From the NCBI GenBank assembly GCA_940671915.1, contig CALNVZ010002100.1:7539483-7603482 (forward strand): a stretch of 64,000 nucleotides of DNA, written 5' to 3'. The notes beneath the pieces are model-generated. The model had not been told where the DNA came from. It saw nothing but the letters and a program-made list of their open reading frames with translations, and made no database searches. Positions 23,906 to 36,378 of this stretch are shown piece after piece. How positions within the stretch are numbered: position 1 is the stretch's first letter; each line of letters begins with the position of its first letter. Source of the DNA: Paracentrotus lividus (Eukaryota > Echinodermata > Echinoidea > Camarodonta > Echinidae). The translations under genes and the position numbers were made by a program.

Positions 23906-24640
23906 GGAAAAGTGATGACTAGGTCACTGCCGAACTTCGTTCAGGCGAGACAAAAATGGAGAAGAAGAATATCACAACAGATAATTATATTATTCTAGCG
24001 ACAAAATACTCACTGTTTACTTTAGTTGAATGTCCAACAATCCCAAATAGACCCTACTATTATACCAAAAACATGATACAAAGCAAGATGATGAAACAAA
24101 ATAATGCAGTAGGTGTGTAGTGTATATGTAATTTCAATCAACATGAATCCAGGCCATATGCACTCCAGAAATTAAACATAGTCAAATGGCAGTTAAATCA
24201 GAATGGCGTTCAAAATATTTGCCAATCGACCGTCAACTTCAATTGCCTGCTAATTAAGAGTAGACGTAACACGTACCTAGAAATAGTAAGCTTCATATCT
24301 TGGATAAGTTTAGACGATCAGACTGATATTTCCTCCTGTTTTGATCTCAATCCGTGAAGTCGAGCCAAGTGAGTTTTTTTCTCAGCCAAAGGTTTCACTC
24401 TGAATGTTATGGAGTTTCATAATTATGCAAGGTTACAATGTCGTTTTCTTAAAAAAACATGCTTACATTTCTTTTTCGAGGCTATTTTACTTGCTCCGTT
24501 TTCACTTTTCGATCTCAGAAATTGCCCCATCCCTTTCCAGAGAAAATGTTAGAATAAGAGGTTTATCCCTTTTATCCCATTTGGGGTCCCCCTTTTTACC
24601 CAGCGAGGCAAGGCCCCCTCATTTCTAACCCAAGGAAATG

Positions 24641-25162
24641 CACTGCAAAAACTGGGGTGTTAGATTTGTATTAACGCCAGTTTTGGTGTTAAAATTACTT
24701 AAACTATTTGGTGTTATTTTAACACCACATTATGGTGTTAATTTGACACTTTTCATGATGTTAATATACAATCTGACACCAGTGGGTGTTGATGCGTTTT
24801 TGTTTGATACCGTTGGTGTTGATTTGATTTTTGTTGGTGTTAATTTAACACCAATCGGTGTGGATGTACATAGGTGCTGGGCCGGTGTTAAATAACACCA
24901 GTATTCGGGGTCAAAAATATTTAGTTAACCTCATAAACTAAAGTTTATTTGATGCTATATATTTGCTCATGATATCTTTAATTAAAATATATCAAATGAT
25001 AATCATATTACTTTTATCCTCAAAAATCTCAACAAAGTGGTTTTCAGATTTTGTATGGACACCAAGTGGTGTTATAGAGATAGCAGTCTAATTCCAAAAT
25101 CTAACACCACAAGCTTAACACCAGCTCGGTGTTGCATATTTAGCACCAACGTTTTTGCAGTG
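24641..25162. mobile_element. MITE family F (CACTGCAAAAAC ends, GGTGTTAA arrays)
   Basis: The left CACTGCAAAAAC and right GTTTTTGCAGTG are perfect inverted ends. Both subterminal regions hold many GGTGTTAA/TTAACACC motifs (more than 12 on the left). A truncated relative opens the nest at 30083. Confidence 0.8.
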
Positions 25163-25378
25163 TGCATTTGAGTTGTAATTTAAATTGTATTGTTATTCAG
25201 GGTTTGTGGTCAAAGTTGATTTTGACTGGAGTTAAACATTGGTTTTATTCATCTTTATTCAATGAGAAGACCTATCTTGCTCAAAATCTCAGCCAAACAT
25301 AAATCACAATGCAAAACAATTCCTATTTACAACTTTGCAAATTGTCATAAGGGCTAAAACATAATTTGGGTGAAAATG

Positions 25379-25515
25379 TTCATCCAAGCGTGAACACATA
25401 CCACACAAAAATGGTACCAGACGATGCGGGAGAATTTACTCTTTCAGAATATGTATGATATTCAGAATTTGACAATTTTCTAGGTGTTTAGTTTTTGTTT
25501 TACTCACTCGGAATA
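25379..25515. mobile_element. Single arm of MITE family G
   Basis: TTCATCCAAGCGTGAACACA through AATGGTACCAGACGATGCGG to TTACTCACTCGG matches one arm of the 850-bp palindrome at 39807-40656. The other arm is absent. Confidence 0.75.
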
Positions 25516-25634
25516 GTACCAGTGGCTGATCCAGGATTTCAGGAGAGGGGGAGGGGCAACATTAGAATTTCAGGTTTTTGTACAGTCACGCTGGCCTAGC
25601 GTGAAGGGTAGGAGTTGCGAATCTGTAAGGTGGC

Positions 25635-25876
25635 GTCACACTGTCTCAAAGTGGAGCAACGATGGACACACGAAACGCGAAGTCGTCCCCGAATTTGGTC
25701 AACAGCCAAACAATAGCCAAAACGAGAACGATGTATACAGAAGGTTACACGATGACACTCGAACAACACGCGAAGTGTACACGAATGGCCCGATGCTTTC
25801 GTGATCAGATCCAAATTTGACATTTTCCATGATCGTGGGTCATCTTTGCTCAAATTCATGACAGTGCGACGACAAC
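25635..25876. mobile_element. MITE family H (CGTCACACTG ends)
   Basis: Left CGTCACACTGTCTCAAAG and right TTTGCTCAAATTCATGACAG with TGCGACG form imperfect inverted ends. A half copy is at 27951-28080. Minus-strand open frames through here (to 26201) are extended by a G run and are probably not genes. Confidence 0.65.
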
Positions 25877-25987
25877 TTAACGAAGTGAACCTTCGCAAAG
25901 TCCATCGAGATCTTTTTTGGGCTGCCAAAGAGTTTGCTGATGCATAGGAAGTTGCTGCCGAAGCCTGAACCTCCAGCGATGGTCCAG

Positions 25988-26010
25988 AGGGGGGGGGGGG
26001 GGGGGGGGGG
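25988..26010. repeat. Poly-G tract
   Basis: About 23 G residues. It makes a false poly-proline stretch on the minus strand. Confidence 0.9.
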
Positions 26011-26239
26011 CGAGAGGGATCGTCGCTTAACATGCCCTTGTTTGACAAAATTTGCTGAATTTCTGCTGCGCAAACCTTTTCGTTTTGACATTGCAGAGCG
26101 ATAGGGTAGGGCACTTTTCTTATCGTGGTGATATCTCTTCCAGTCCTTCTGATCCAAGATTCATTTTCTAACCGATAAGTGATCATGACAGGGAAGATCA
26201 AAAAGACATGTTGGGGATGTTAACGATTTTATTAACCTA

Positions 26240-26700
26240 CTCACTAGGATAAATCTGAGAGGATGGCGGGTTGTCGGGTCGGCATGAGGACAATAATATT
26301 TGTGATTTAAAGTGGAAGAAGAATAACCGAGAAATTAAGATTCGACATGTACACTAAGATATAATCTCATCAATATTTATTATTATCTAAAATTAATTAA
26401 AATCTTGACATAATACAGACGAATCTAATTAATTATAAATTTACCATCTCATACCAAACACTATCTATACTATAGATAAAAGGTAGAAATTGATGACGCC
26501 AACGAGATAATTATATAGGAAAAAATACGAGAATTCTGAATTATAATGATTTTAAATAATTTCTAAAAACAAGTTGTTGATGATCCACACCATATACGTA
26601 TTCATATTTTGATGAATTTGGTTTATGTATCATTATATTGAATGAAGGTGGTGTCACTTTTACTTTTTTTTTCTTTTTCAAATATTTCTTTATCATCAAT

Positions 26701-26736
<36 letters not shown>

Positions 26737-27950
26737 CGTCACAATCCCAAAGCTATAGCTCTCTTTTCTAATCACTCAAGTATATGCGTTGTATTTTGCA
26801 TGCTACATTGGAATAGATTCTCAGTTTATTCGCATGCGTCTATCAATCAACGTGAACATGCACAAGACCTGTATTAATTGTAAATGAGGGGCCCGGGAAA
26901 TTCGTCATTATTAGCAATGATTAGACACGAAATAATGAATGTCCTAAACAATTGATGTAATTATTTAAATAACATGAAACAGGAAAGATATCAGGTAAAA
27001 TTCACGGTGACTTCTCTATAAGATAATTTCAGAGCAAATGTGTATCCAAAATAATGACCCTCGCTCTTTCTCTAGTAAGTACTCTGAGACATAGTTTCAT
27101 TTAAAGACGTTTGTCTTTGGATATCAGCCCGTATCAGCCCCCCCCCCCCTCCCCGCTGGCGAGCAAGGGTCCGCTGGCTAAAAACAAATATAACAAAAAT
27201 GTAATTAAAAAGAAAGGAATACCATGTAAAGAACGACCTTAGCCTACCCCTAATATAGGCCTTACTCTTCTTGACGGCCGAAGGCAAAAAAATTGAAGAC
27301 CTACCCCCCCCCGTGATTTTTTTTTTTTTTTTTTATGTACCTTTTGCTCGCTCGGCGTGACGTGAAAAAATGATGTACTTTTTTGTCCACTTTTGCAGAT
27401 TTCGAACCCTCCAGTAAAAATCCTAGTTGCGGGCCTGGATATTATAATCTACTAATTCGTGATAAAAAAAAACAAACTTTTAGTTACCGTTCCTTCACAG
27501 AAATTGAAAGCATCCGTTTCCATTGACAACGCTTTCAAATGTCATCCATAATTTTGCCACATTTGCAGAAAAGATGTTGTTGATTGAATGAGAAATGCAA
27601 AGGAAGAAGTCTACTTGAGAGAGGGATTTGGGGATGGATATATTAGTGAAAGTCGTTGATTTTAAGTCTTTCCGTGTCATGAAATCAACGAAGTTAGGCA
27701 AACATGTGCATGCGTTATGTTGAACTACTGACATGACTGATGACAAATGCACTGAGTTGAACATTAGCGAACCAACTATTTTGTGAAAATTATCTTGAAT
27801 ATTATATTATTAATAATATATTTTGCAGCAATTCAAAATATCTTTATTTCTTGGACACCGAGAAAGGATCAACAAATATTATCTTAGTTTGTCTTATTTA
27901 TTATCGGCAGTTTGTTATATATTAGAAATCGTCAAAGATGAAAGCCCGCG
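26240..27950. other. Gene-free stretch
   Basis: It holds a 36-base G run (26701-26736), C runs (27139-27150) and a T run (27318-27334). Short open frames have no recognised motif. Confidence 0.5.
26701..26736. repeat. Poly-G tract (36 bases)
   Basis: Homopolymer of 36 G, a likely assembly or length-variation hotspot. Confidence 0.95.
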
Positions 27951-28080
27951 TCACACTGCCCCAAAGTTGAGCAAGGATGGACACACGATCATGGAAAATT
28001 TCAAATTTTGCTCTGATCACGAAAGCAACGGGCCATTCGTATATCCTTCGGGTGTTGTTCGGGTGCCATCGTGCGTGTAA
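27951..28080. mobile_element. Half copy of MITE family H
   Basis: It starts CGTCACACTGCCCCAAAG and follows the complement of the right arm at 25876 (ACGATCATGGAAAAT; CGGGCCATTCGT). The other arm is lost. Confidence 0.65.
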
Positions 28081-28103
28081 CCTTCTGTAGATATCGTTCT
28101 CTT

Positions 28104-28513
28104 TTCGACAATATTGAAGACGATTGTTTTATTTCCATGACAACAAAAATAACTGTGACCCAGACAGGTCTTATTAAATACCATTGCATCCATTGATTAT
28201 AGAGTCGAGAAGTGTATTGCTCATATCATTGACGTCTGTCAGTATCTAAAACTGAAAGCTACTGGGAATCAAAAAACGGATGATCGCACCTGCCTTGTAG
28301 TATGATAACATGATGTGTTAGCTGGGTTATTTCGACAATATTGAGGGCGATTGTTTTATTTCCATGACAACATAAATAACTATGACCCAGACAGGTCTTA
28401 TTAAATACCATTGCATCCATTGATTATAGAGCCGAGAAGTGTATTGCTCATATCATTGACGTCTGTCAGTATCTAAAACTGAAAGCTACTGGGAATCAAA
28501 AAACGGATGGTCG
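28104..28513. repeat. Tandem duplication, 227-bp offset
   Basis: 28104-28284 is repeated nearly base for base at 28331-28513 (both contain TTATTAAATACCATTGCATC and TGACGTCTGTCAGTATC). The first copy has a 45-bp spacer after it. Confidence 0.9.
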
Positions 28514-28518
28514 TTGTT

Positions 28519-28767
28519 GTTGCATAAAACTTTTTTTCTAACCTGAGTTTTCTCAGGTTAGAAAAAATCAGGTTATGTAGACCTATTTCTCAGGTTATTC
28601 AACCTGAGTTTTAAAACCCCCTAATAATCGATTGCATAAATTCTTTTGAAAACTGAAACTGAAACTTAAAGTGTTTATGCAATGGGAAAAAAAATCCGGT
28701 AAAATATTGTAACCGGAGTTTTCAGATTTTTACCGGAAAAAAACTCCGGGTAAAAGTTTTATGCAAC
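28519..28767. mobile_element. MITE with GTTGCATAAAACTTTT ends
   Basis: GTTGCATAAAACTTTT at the left mirrors AAAAGTTTTATGCAAC at the right. The interior holds smaller hairpins (CTAACCTGAG/CTCAGGTTAG; TACCGGAG-like steps). It directly abuts the tandem duplication. Confidence 0.75.
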
Positions 28768-28880
28768 GGGGCCCAGTTAGCTTTTATACCCAACTGCCCT
28801 TTCTGCGATGAAGTTTATGAATTACAAAACTGTATTACACGGCATCTATGTTCCTGAACCATGTGAACAGTGCGTCCCAG

Positions 28881-29001
<121 letters not shown>

Positions 29002-29383
29002 GAAGAAAAGGAGGAAAATAATAAAACAAAACCTGGACTGTTAGTCATTTTTTTCCGGTGAAAGGAAACAGTTAAAGAAATATAATGCATTATAATGGCG
29101 TTACAATTTTCTTCGTACGCCTAATACGATACAAAGAAAAGTCCACACATTAATGTACGGATATGATGAGCAAGAAGATTTTGTAAATTGAATGTTAAAA
29201 TCAAATTAAAAAAATAATAATAAAAAATAAAAAAAAAAAAAAAATTGATAAAACAATGCTCGTCAAACATTGCAACAAATAGAATATCTTATCAACCCAT
29301 GCTGCAATATTATGCCCGGGTAGACATGGTAGACTACAATTTTCCAGAAATATGTATGTTTAAAAAAGGGGGTCTACATTGTA

Positions 29384-29471
29384 CTACTAGTATTACCATG
29401 ATTACTACTGCTACTACTACTACTCCCCCTCCTCCTCATCCCCCTACTATTACTACTACTAATACCACTAA

Positions 29472-29530
<59 letters not shown>

Positions 29531-29635
29531 ATAATAATAATAATAATACCACTGATACCGCTACTACTACTACTACTACTACTCCTACTACTACTCCTAC
29601 TACTTCTCCACCGCCTCCTCATCCTCCTCCTCCTC

Positions 29636-29682
<47 letters not shown>
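29384..29682. repeat. (ACT)n trinucleotide microsatellite
   Basis: Interrupted ACT/CCT/AAT repeats of about 300 bp. The long poly-Thr and poly-Ser frames across it are artefacts. Confidence 0.95.
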
Positions 29683-30082
29683 TTTTCGGAAACGCATAAC
29701 AGAAGGCCAATTAAAATGTGCATGTCCGTTTTTAGCATGCATTTAGGGACAAGACAGGTGATGGTGGTGGCAGATCGGGGGGGGTTGCTTTAAGCTTTGA
29801 AGTCAGCATTTTCAAAAATAGAAATGTTGCCTTTTCTTTGTGTGTTTGATACCTCTATTTTAGGTTACCCTATGTTCATAAAGCAGTTGGGATGTTAATG
29901 TTGTGTTTTTAACCGTCTGTATAGTTTCCGCATCCCTTCGTTTTAGTCCATGCTTGGAACCTGTGGATCAATACAGTCATCTGTGGTTTTCCGTCCAAAC
30001 CTTTTTATTAACACAATAATGATTTACAGGCAAATTCTATTTGGTATAAGAGACGAATGCTCGTATAGGCCTACGCACTGAA
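29683..30082. other. Gene-free spacer
   Basis: Between the ACT microsatellite and the transposon nest I see no ORF, splice-supported exon or clear repeat. Confidence 0.5.
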
Positions 30083-30137
30083 CACTGCAAAAACGGTGCA
30101 GGGTGTTAAATTAACACCACTGGGGTTTATATCATGG
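30083..30137. mobile_element. Family F left end, outer layer of the nest
   Basis: CACTGCAAAAAC with GGTGTTAAATTAACACCA matches the left end of 24641-25162. GGTGGTGTTGATTT beyond 31434 may be the remainder. No right terminal repeat is found. Confidence 0.55.
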
Positions 30138-30145
30138 GACAACTA

Positions 30146-31423
30146 TTAAAGGTACATGTAGTGTTACCTTTTTGCAGGCAAAAATATTAAATTTCTAGTT
30201 TTTGAGAGGATATAGTAGTATACCAATGACTATATCTTCCCACAACATGATTTAGCTCAAATATGTATGTTTGTCATTATATTGCGATTATCAAAATTCA
30301 TTCCTATTTTTTCGAACCTCGAAAAATATACCGTACGTTGCGAACCGCTGACCGTTAAGGGCCTGTCCCACAGAAGGCGATCGTTGTGGCGACAACCTAT
30401 GCATGTTAAAAACTGCCAGAATCGTGTCAGAATCGTAGATAACCGAAGATCATATACGTATCTACGACTCTGTCTACGATAGGCTACGACAACGACTTGC
30501 TTCCACGCAAACAATAGGCTAACAATAGCTGGTTTCCGATAATACAATAGCCTCAACCTTCGCGCATGTCGCGGCTCGACTTCTTTTGTCGCAGCTTAAA
30601 ATCAACCAAAATATGAACTTGCGCACTGTGGCGATCCTTGCGACTGACACAGGCGATCGAGTGTTTTTTACCTAATGGCGGCCCGTCGCCTTTGGGTTCG
30701 TGATAGTCCTCTCAGTCGCGCATTATAATTTGGGTCGTAGGTGATTTTTTGAAAATTTCAAAATTCAGCGGCGACTGTACAGTATCTGAATGGGAGACCG
30801 ATCCTGATTTTGGAGAATGTAGGTGGCGACAAAGGCCGTAGCAGCTTAAATTTCACTGACCGTTCGGTTCAGCGATGCGTGCAACGTACGCTGGAGCGCG
30901 GCAACCTACAACTGGCCGCCGTTCCGCTCTGCTAAACATGTTCTATCTGGCGACAATCTACGATAGCACCTTGTCGCGTCAAGTAAAGACAGGCTACGGT
31001 CATTGACGTCAACCCAACTGACGTCGGCTATTGTTTAACTTGTTGAGGAACCAGCAGCGAATAGAATTTTGCTCCGTATTTTTTGGCGACAGACGCGATA
31101 AATCACGATCTTATAGGCGATTGGACCTGCGCATGGTGGCGATGGGTACTAAAAAGTAGTTCGTAGGTTGTCGCCACAACGATCGCCTTCTGTGGGACAG
31201 GCCCTTTAGCGAAGAGAATAATGCACGCTGATGCGCCGTGTGTAATCAACGATGTTGATGGAGAGCTGGTCAAGATTGGTAGTCAGATTTTCGTTTCATA
31301 TTACTGATCTCGGCAACCTATGACAGTAAGATTGAATACACAGTATAGGTTGATCATATTCTAAAGTTATGCCAAGTTGCATTAGTTTTCGCAATTTGTG
31401 AAAAAGGATGACACTACCTTTAA
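30146..31423. mobile_element. hAT-like MITE (TTAAAGGTA ends), interrupted
   Basis: Left TTAAAGGTACATGTAGTGTT and right GACACTACCTTTAA are inverted. The flanks GACAACTA (30138-30145) and GACAACTC (31424-31431) form an 8-bp target duplication with one mismatch, as for hAT elements. Its interior is split by the family D element at 30358-31205. Confidence 0.75.
30358..31205. mobile_element. MITE family D, PIF/Harbinger-like, TTA-flanked (copy 2)
   Basis: It is nearly identical to 15205-16058 over its length, with the same ends, and TTA at 30355-30357 and 31206-31208. It is the innermost and so the youngest layer of the nest. Confidence 0.88.
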
Positions 31424-31431
31424 GACAACTC

Positions 31432-32280
31432 TCACCGGTGGTGTTGATTTAATACCTATTTTATCACCAATGTTATATCTTACCTTATTTAGACAATCAG
31501 ACTCCAAGATAAATGTAAATGAAATGATTGATATCCTTCCCAGCCTGAAGCAACGTTAACTTCTAGGAGACACAGTAAAGAAGACACGAATCATTTTAAC
31601 AATACCAGGTCTAGTTTGCCTTGATCCTTTAGCTTTGCTCTTCTCCAATTCACAAATCTTGAGTGACATCGAAAATGTGTTTATAACATATGAACAGTAA
31701 GAGATCAACAAAGCCAACTCTTCCTTTGATTATTATTGCAGGAGTTGAACATGCAGATAACGGGCGGGCAGGTGGGAACCTCATAGGTCAGATTGTAGTA
31801 TTTCGATGAAGAAGCTGACAATTTGATGAGATGTCTGTCATTAAAGATCCTTCACGCTCTCTTCCCCTTCAATATCATCGTGTCATCTGGGTTCACATAA
31901 ACACAACCTACTGAGAACCTAGCCAGGGGCTCTACGACCTCTTCACATTGCAAATTCAAGTCTATTCCCCACGTTTTCAGTCAAACAATCTTTTCTTTAT
32001 ATCGTTATTGAAACCTCGGTTTGTCACACTAAAGCGGTTACCTGAGTGTCCTTTTGAGACTTACAATGTCAGAGCGTTTCAATGATTCTTCGGGTTCTTT
32101 ATAACTCTTTATGCAAATCTCTCTCTCCGATACATGTGCACCTCCATCCTCCTAACTAGACTTTGATAATCGATGTGTCAGCTTGTCAGAAAAATCAGGG
32201 AAGTTGAATTTGGTCACAGACGTCCTTTTCCCGGAATACGATTATTGGGGGCCAAATGGAGGCTCCTGTCTCTACATTAC
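31432..32280. other. Gene-free stretch
   Basis: Mixed-composition DNA with no ORF over 60 codons, no recognised repeat and no convincing exon. Confidence 0.5.
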
Positions 32281-32520
32281 CATTCAGATTAACATATAGC
32301 ATTTATGATGTTTAATACCATGAACCATTCAGATAAACATAGCTTTTATGCTTTTTAATATCGTGAACCATTCAGATAAACATAGCTTTTATGCTTTTTA
32401 ATATCATGAACCATTCAGATAAACATAGCATTTATGATGTTTAATACCATGAACCATTCAGATACACATAGCTTTTATGCTTTTTAATATCATGAACCAT
32501 TCAGATTAACATAGCTTGTA
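32281..32520. repeat. 43-bp minisatellite, about 5.5 copies
   Basis: Units of 43 bp start at CATTCAGATAAACATAGC (32326, 32369, 32412, 32455, 32498). Variants alternate between ATTTATGATGTTTAATACC and TTTTATGCTTTTTAATATC. Confidence 0.92.
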
Positions 32521-33009
32521 TTCTTTCTGATTTGCAAAAACATTTAACACCAGGTAAATTACATTTAGATTACACTTAAATTATGATGAAAACATAATAT
32601 TTCAGCCTCACGATTATAATTCGAATGTCAGAATATTATTCCGGAACAACGGATATTTTGATATATGAACGATAACAGTGTTACTATTTGATATATATTT
32701 ACGTCGATTAAGAGTATGCATATGGAAAGAAAAGTAAAATATCATTTGAAACTCATAAAAAGTCGACCCAATATTTAACGTACGAGTGCCATAATATACC
32801 TCTAAACCTTATCTTATTAAATGAGAATTATATATTTATTAGGTTTAAATGTATCACCAAGTTATGGTTATTGATTTCGTACAAAAAAAAACAAAAAAAC
32901 AGAAGATTTTACAGAAGAAAAAAAAGACAGAATCATTCTGTATAATTATGACAGAATCATTCTGTATATTTTTATATCGAGAAATGTTATACAGGTTAAC
33001 AGAACATGT

Positions 33010-33585
33010 CTGTTTCAAAAATAGAAAAAAGAGTTTTATTACAAGAGATTTGTAAATTTTCATATCCCATATACCAATTTTTTTAAATTTTACTGTAATT
33101 TTACTGTGAATTATGTTAACAATTGTGCAGTAAGATTAAAAGTGTTCTCGAAGCTCCGCTGCAGGAACTTTTCTGTGTTTTTTAAGGAGAAAAAATACAG
33201 AATTTTTCTGCAATTTAAGAGAACTTTATTTGAAAACCTGATACAGTCATGGATAAGGATTTGGATATGATTAAGAGAAGGGTTAGGGCTCGGGTTAGGA
33301 TTAAGATCATCAACTTTGGATCATCCAGTTTATAGTGAGGCTACCAAGAAAAAATCAATCGTAACTTTTAATCAATCGTAAGTCTTTGTGTTACACCCCC
33401 TTGTCTGTTTTAAAAATGAAAAAAAAAAAAAAGTCTTTTATTACCGGAAATTTGTACAATTTCATACCCCATATACCAATTTTCTGTAAATTTACTGCAA
33501 ATTGTGCAGTAAGATTACAGGTGTTCTCGAAGCTCTGCTTCATGAACTTTTTTTTTTTTTTTTTTTTTTTAAGGAGAAATTTTCT
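33010..33585. repeat. Direct repeat pair, about 180 bp each
   Basis: 33010-33190 and 33403-33580 share CATATACCAATTTT, TTGTGCAGTAAGATTA, GTGTTCTCGAAGCTC and TTAAGGAGAAA in the same order. The spacer contains CTCGGGTTAGGATTA. Confidence 0.8.
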
Positions 33586-33599
33586 AACAGGTGTGGCTT

Positions 33600-34171
33600 T
33601 CCAAAAGGTATTCAATTAGATAGTGTATTAAATTGAATGTTTCGATGAGGTATGAAGTTTTGAATGTGAAGGATATTAAGTACAGGTACGTTGCCAACCT
33701 TGCTGAGGAAAACACATGCAATGCATATATAAGCATGATCTTGAAAATATGAATCTTAACTCCAGGCATGCAGGAGCCGTGCTTCCGTGCTGTCGGGAAT
33801 TCCGAGATTCATCCCTAATCTTCGTCTTCCTTATTCCGGTCTTATGCTCTTACTATACCTACTTCTCGCTTCTCTCTATTCTACCATTTTCTCATCTGAT
33901 AAATATTCTTTTTTTTTCATTCGTCACACAATCATCTCTTTTATTCATAGTATAGTAGTAGGCCCTACATATCAAAATATCGAAAGAAGCGTAAAGTATT
34001 CCATGACATTTACTCAGCAACAATTAAAGTACACACACGGAGAGTCAAAAACGTTGTGAATAGTAATAAAAGTCATGCCACTGTGTGGAGGAACATTTTC
34101 TGAATCAGTAAATCGAATTTCCTTGTCAATGACTGACTTGACCCGGGAGTAATCACCTTCCCCCCCCCCCC

Positions 34172-34208
<37 letters not shown>

Positions 34209-34391
34209 CGTTTGGGACCCTTTTTTCATCCACCACCAGCGGGGTCCTGTGCGGGCGTCAAATTTATGACGTCACACCGAGGGCGAGCAAATTATGAGCA
34301 GAGCGCACGCAGCTAGCTTTTGACGGCACTTCTACGTGTTCGATCAGCTGGAACTCAACATCACAACAACTATAAATAAATATGTTGGATA
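33600..34391. other. Gene-free stretch
   Basis: It holds a C run followed by a 33-base A run (34160-34205) and a GC-richer piece with TGACGTCACACCGAGG (34268). No exon is recognised. Confidence 0.5.
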
Positions 34392-35169
34392 TAAACCCCT
34401 CACAAAAAGTTTCACAAATCGACTTTGGGCCATGATAACTTTTCAGGTAGGCTTTAGTTATTCCTGATATTCATACCATTGGAAAGATAATTTATCCCCC
34501 TTCTTATTGATATGCTATTTGTAATGATTGTGTCATGCTTCAATGCACAGGATATCAAAATATGGAGAAAAGTAAAAAGTCAAATGTTGCAAAATTTATT
34601 GATCAAATTGAAGTTCCGCAACTCTACTTTAGGCCATATTAACTTTTGGGGTATTTTCTAATTTTTATTGAATTTTAAACCATTGTCAAGTTCATTTATT
34701 CCTCTTTTCAATGATACCCTGATTGTTGCAATGATGTTATTCTTGCAAGCACAGAACACCTGAATGTTAGGACAAGTCAGGAGTCAAATGTTGCAAATTG
34801 AATGCCTATTGTGACTATTATTGAGTAATAACAATACATTTCGCAATTTTTCACTTTTTACTTTGCATCATATTCATTAATAATGTGCATTCAAAAATGA
34901 TGTTACCATTACAAATAGGGTATCAATAAAAAGTTGCGGATCTTCTATGTGATCAATGAAAGTGCATTTTACAACATTTGACTTTTTACGTTTCTCCATA
35001 TTCTGATGTTCTGTACATTGAGGCATGACACAATCATTACAAATAGGATATCAATAAAAAGGGGGATAAATTATCTTTCCAATAGTATGAATATCAGGAA
35101 TAACTAAAGCGTACTTGAAAAGTTATCATGGCCCAAATTCGATTGGCGAAACTTTTTGTGAGGGGTTTA
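34392..35169. mobile_element. Foldback MITE family A, 778-bp copy
   Basis: It begins TAAACCCCTCAC and ends GTGAGGGGTTTA. The arms match the copy at 1195, including AAAAGTAAAAAGTCAAATG near 34570. It is intermediate in length between the other two copies. Confidence 0.85.
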
Positions 35170-35622
35170 GATCTGGATGAGGAAATTGGCCTCGAAATGG
35201 ACAATGAAATTTATAATGAGAGTGAACCGCCTCAAAATAATGCTCCGCCGACATAATCCGTCGACAAATGCCCTGCCAAAATTTGCTCCGGAGAAAATGC
35301 TCCGTTGTTCCGCCGAAATTTGCTCAATAAGGCTTTCAATCATGTTTAAATAGGATAAACGAAATACATAATCATAATAGTAAACCTTCAAAAGTGGGCG
35401 ATGTTGCTCAGGAATATATTCTGCTAAATCTTTGAAAAAATACACCGAATGTTTGTAAATAGGGTATTAAAAATTTGTATAAAATGTGAAAAAAAAAAAA
35501 AATTGTAGCATTTCAGCGCGAGAATTTTTCGCTTTAAATTATTACAAATATTACGATAATCAATATGGGGGCGGAGCTAAATTGGCCCTCTTTGGCTCTT
35601 TCCCTTATTTTATAAGGGGTTT

Positions 35623-35624
35623 AA

Positions 35625-35667
<43 letters not shown>

Positions 35668-35668
35668 A
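35623..35668. repeat. (AAAT)n microsatellite
   Basis: About 46 bp of AAAT/TAAA repeats, followed by A-rich DNA to 35717. Confidence 0.9.
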
Positions 35669-35734
35669 GTTCAACTTTGTAAAAAAAAAAAAAAAAAAAG
35701 AATGAAAAAAAAATGAATGGACTCAATATTAGAG

Positions 35735-35910
35735 TGTTATTAGAGACGTCTCCGCAACAATTTTCAAAACTGTCTCAAAGCTGTTTCAAAACTGCCTCAA
35801 AGTAGTCCAAAATCGGTTCCAAAGTAGTTTCCGCGATTCCTGCGACTCCTGAAACTAAGGAGACGTCCCGGAGACTTCTCCGCGACAAGTTTCAAAACCG
35901 ACACCAAGCC
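35735..35910. mobile_element. Family C relative, degraded
   Basis: ATTAGAGACGTCTCCGCAAC, then TTTCAAAACTGTCTCAAAGC-like repeats and GGAGACGTCCCGGAGACTTC resemble the interior of 52905-53195. The outer ends are missing. Confidence 0.55.
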
Positions 35911-36378
35911 GTTTCAAAGCATATAAGTTTCTTTTTGTTTTTCTTGTTCTGTTTTATGAAATGTCATGTATGTATCGAAGAAGGAGATAAAAATTAATGT
36001 TTGACCTGAACATAATACAATAATGGTTATGAATAAGTCAACCAATGAAAAATATAAATTTTTACTTTCAGGATTTTTATTCGGATGCCTCACAAATACA
36101 TCCACACTTTTAATAGTCCAGTCAAAATATAAAATGGCAAATTTCCAATAAAAACGATTTTACAACACTTAGTTTGTATAGCTCAGGCAAAAAAAAGAAA
36201 AAAAAAAAAAAAAGTTCCTTCATAATCATTTCATCTAAATATTTGCATGAAGTACCGAATTGAAACATTATAGTGCTTGAATTTTTGTTCCCATTGTCAA
36301 TGTAGAACAATGACTTATTGAGTTTAATGTTATAAAATTTATTTGAACATGCAAATTTACATCAGCAAACAGAGGAAA

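Noticed and set aside
25596-26201. 201-codon minus-strand frame with a proline run
   Set aside because: It overlaps a MITE and a 23-base G run, has no known motif, and the second frame is open as well. Probably chance.
29245-29793. 182-codon Thr-rich and 122-codon Ser-rich frames
   Set aside because: They are the ACT trinucleotide repeat read on each strand.
33275-33305. Telomere-like GGGTTAGG pieces
   Set aside because: Only two or three imperfect units; not an interstitial telomere array.
35167-35445. 92-codon minus-strand frame next to a foldback element
   Set aside because: Built from short TCCG-type repeats, with no known motif.
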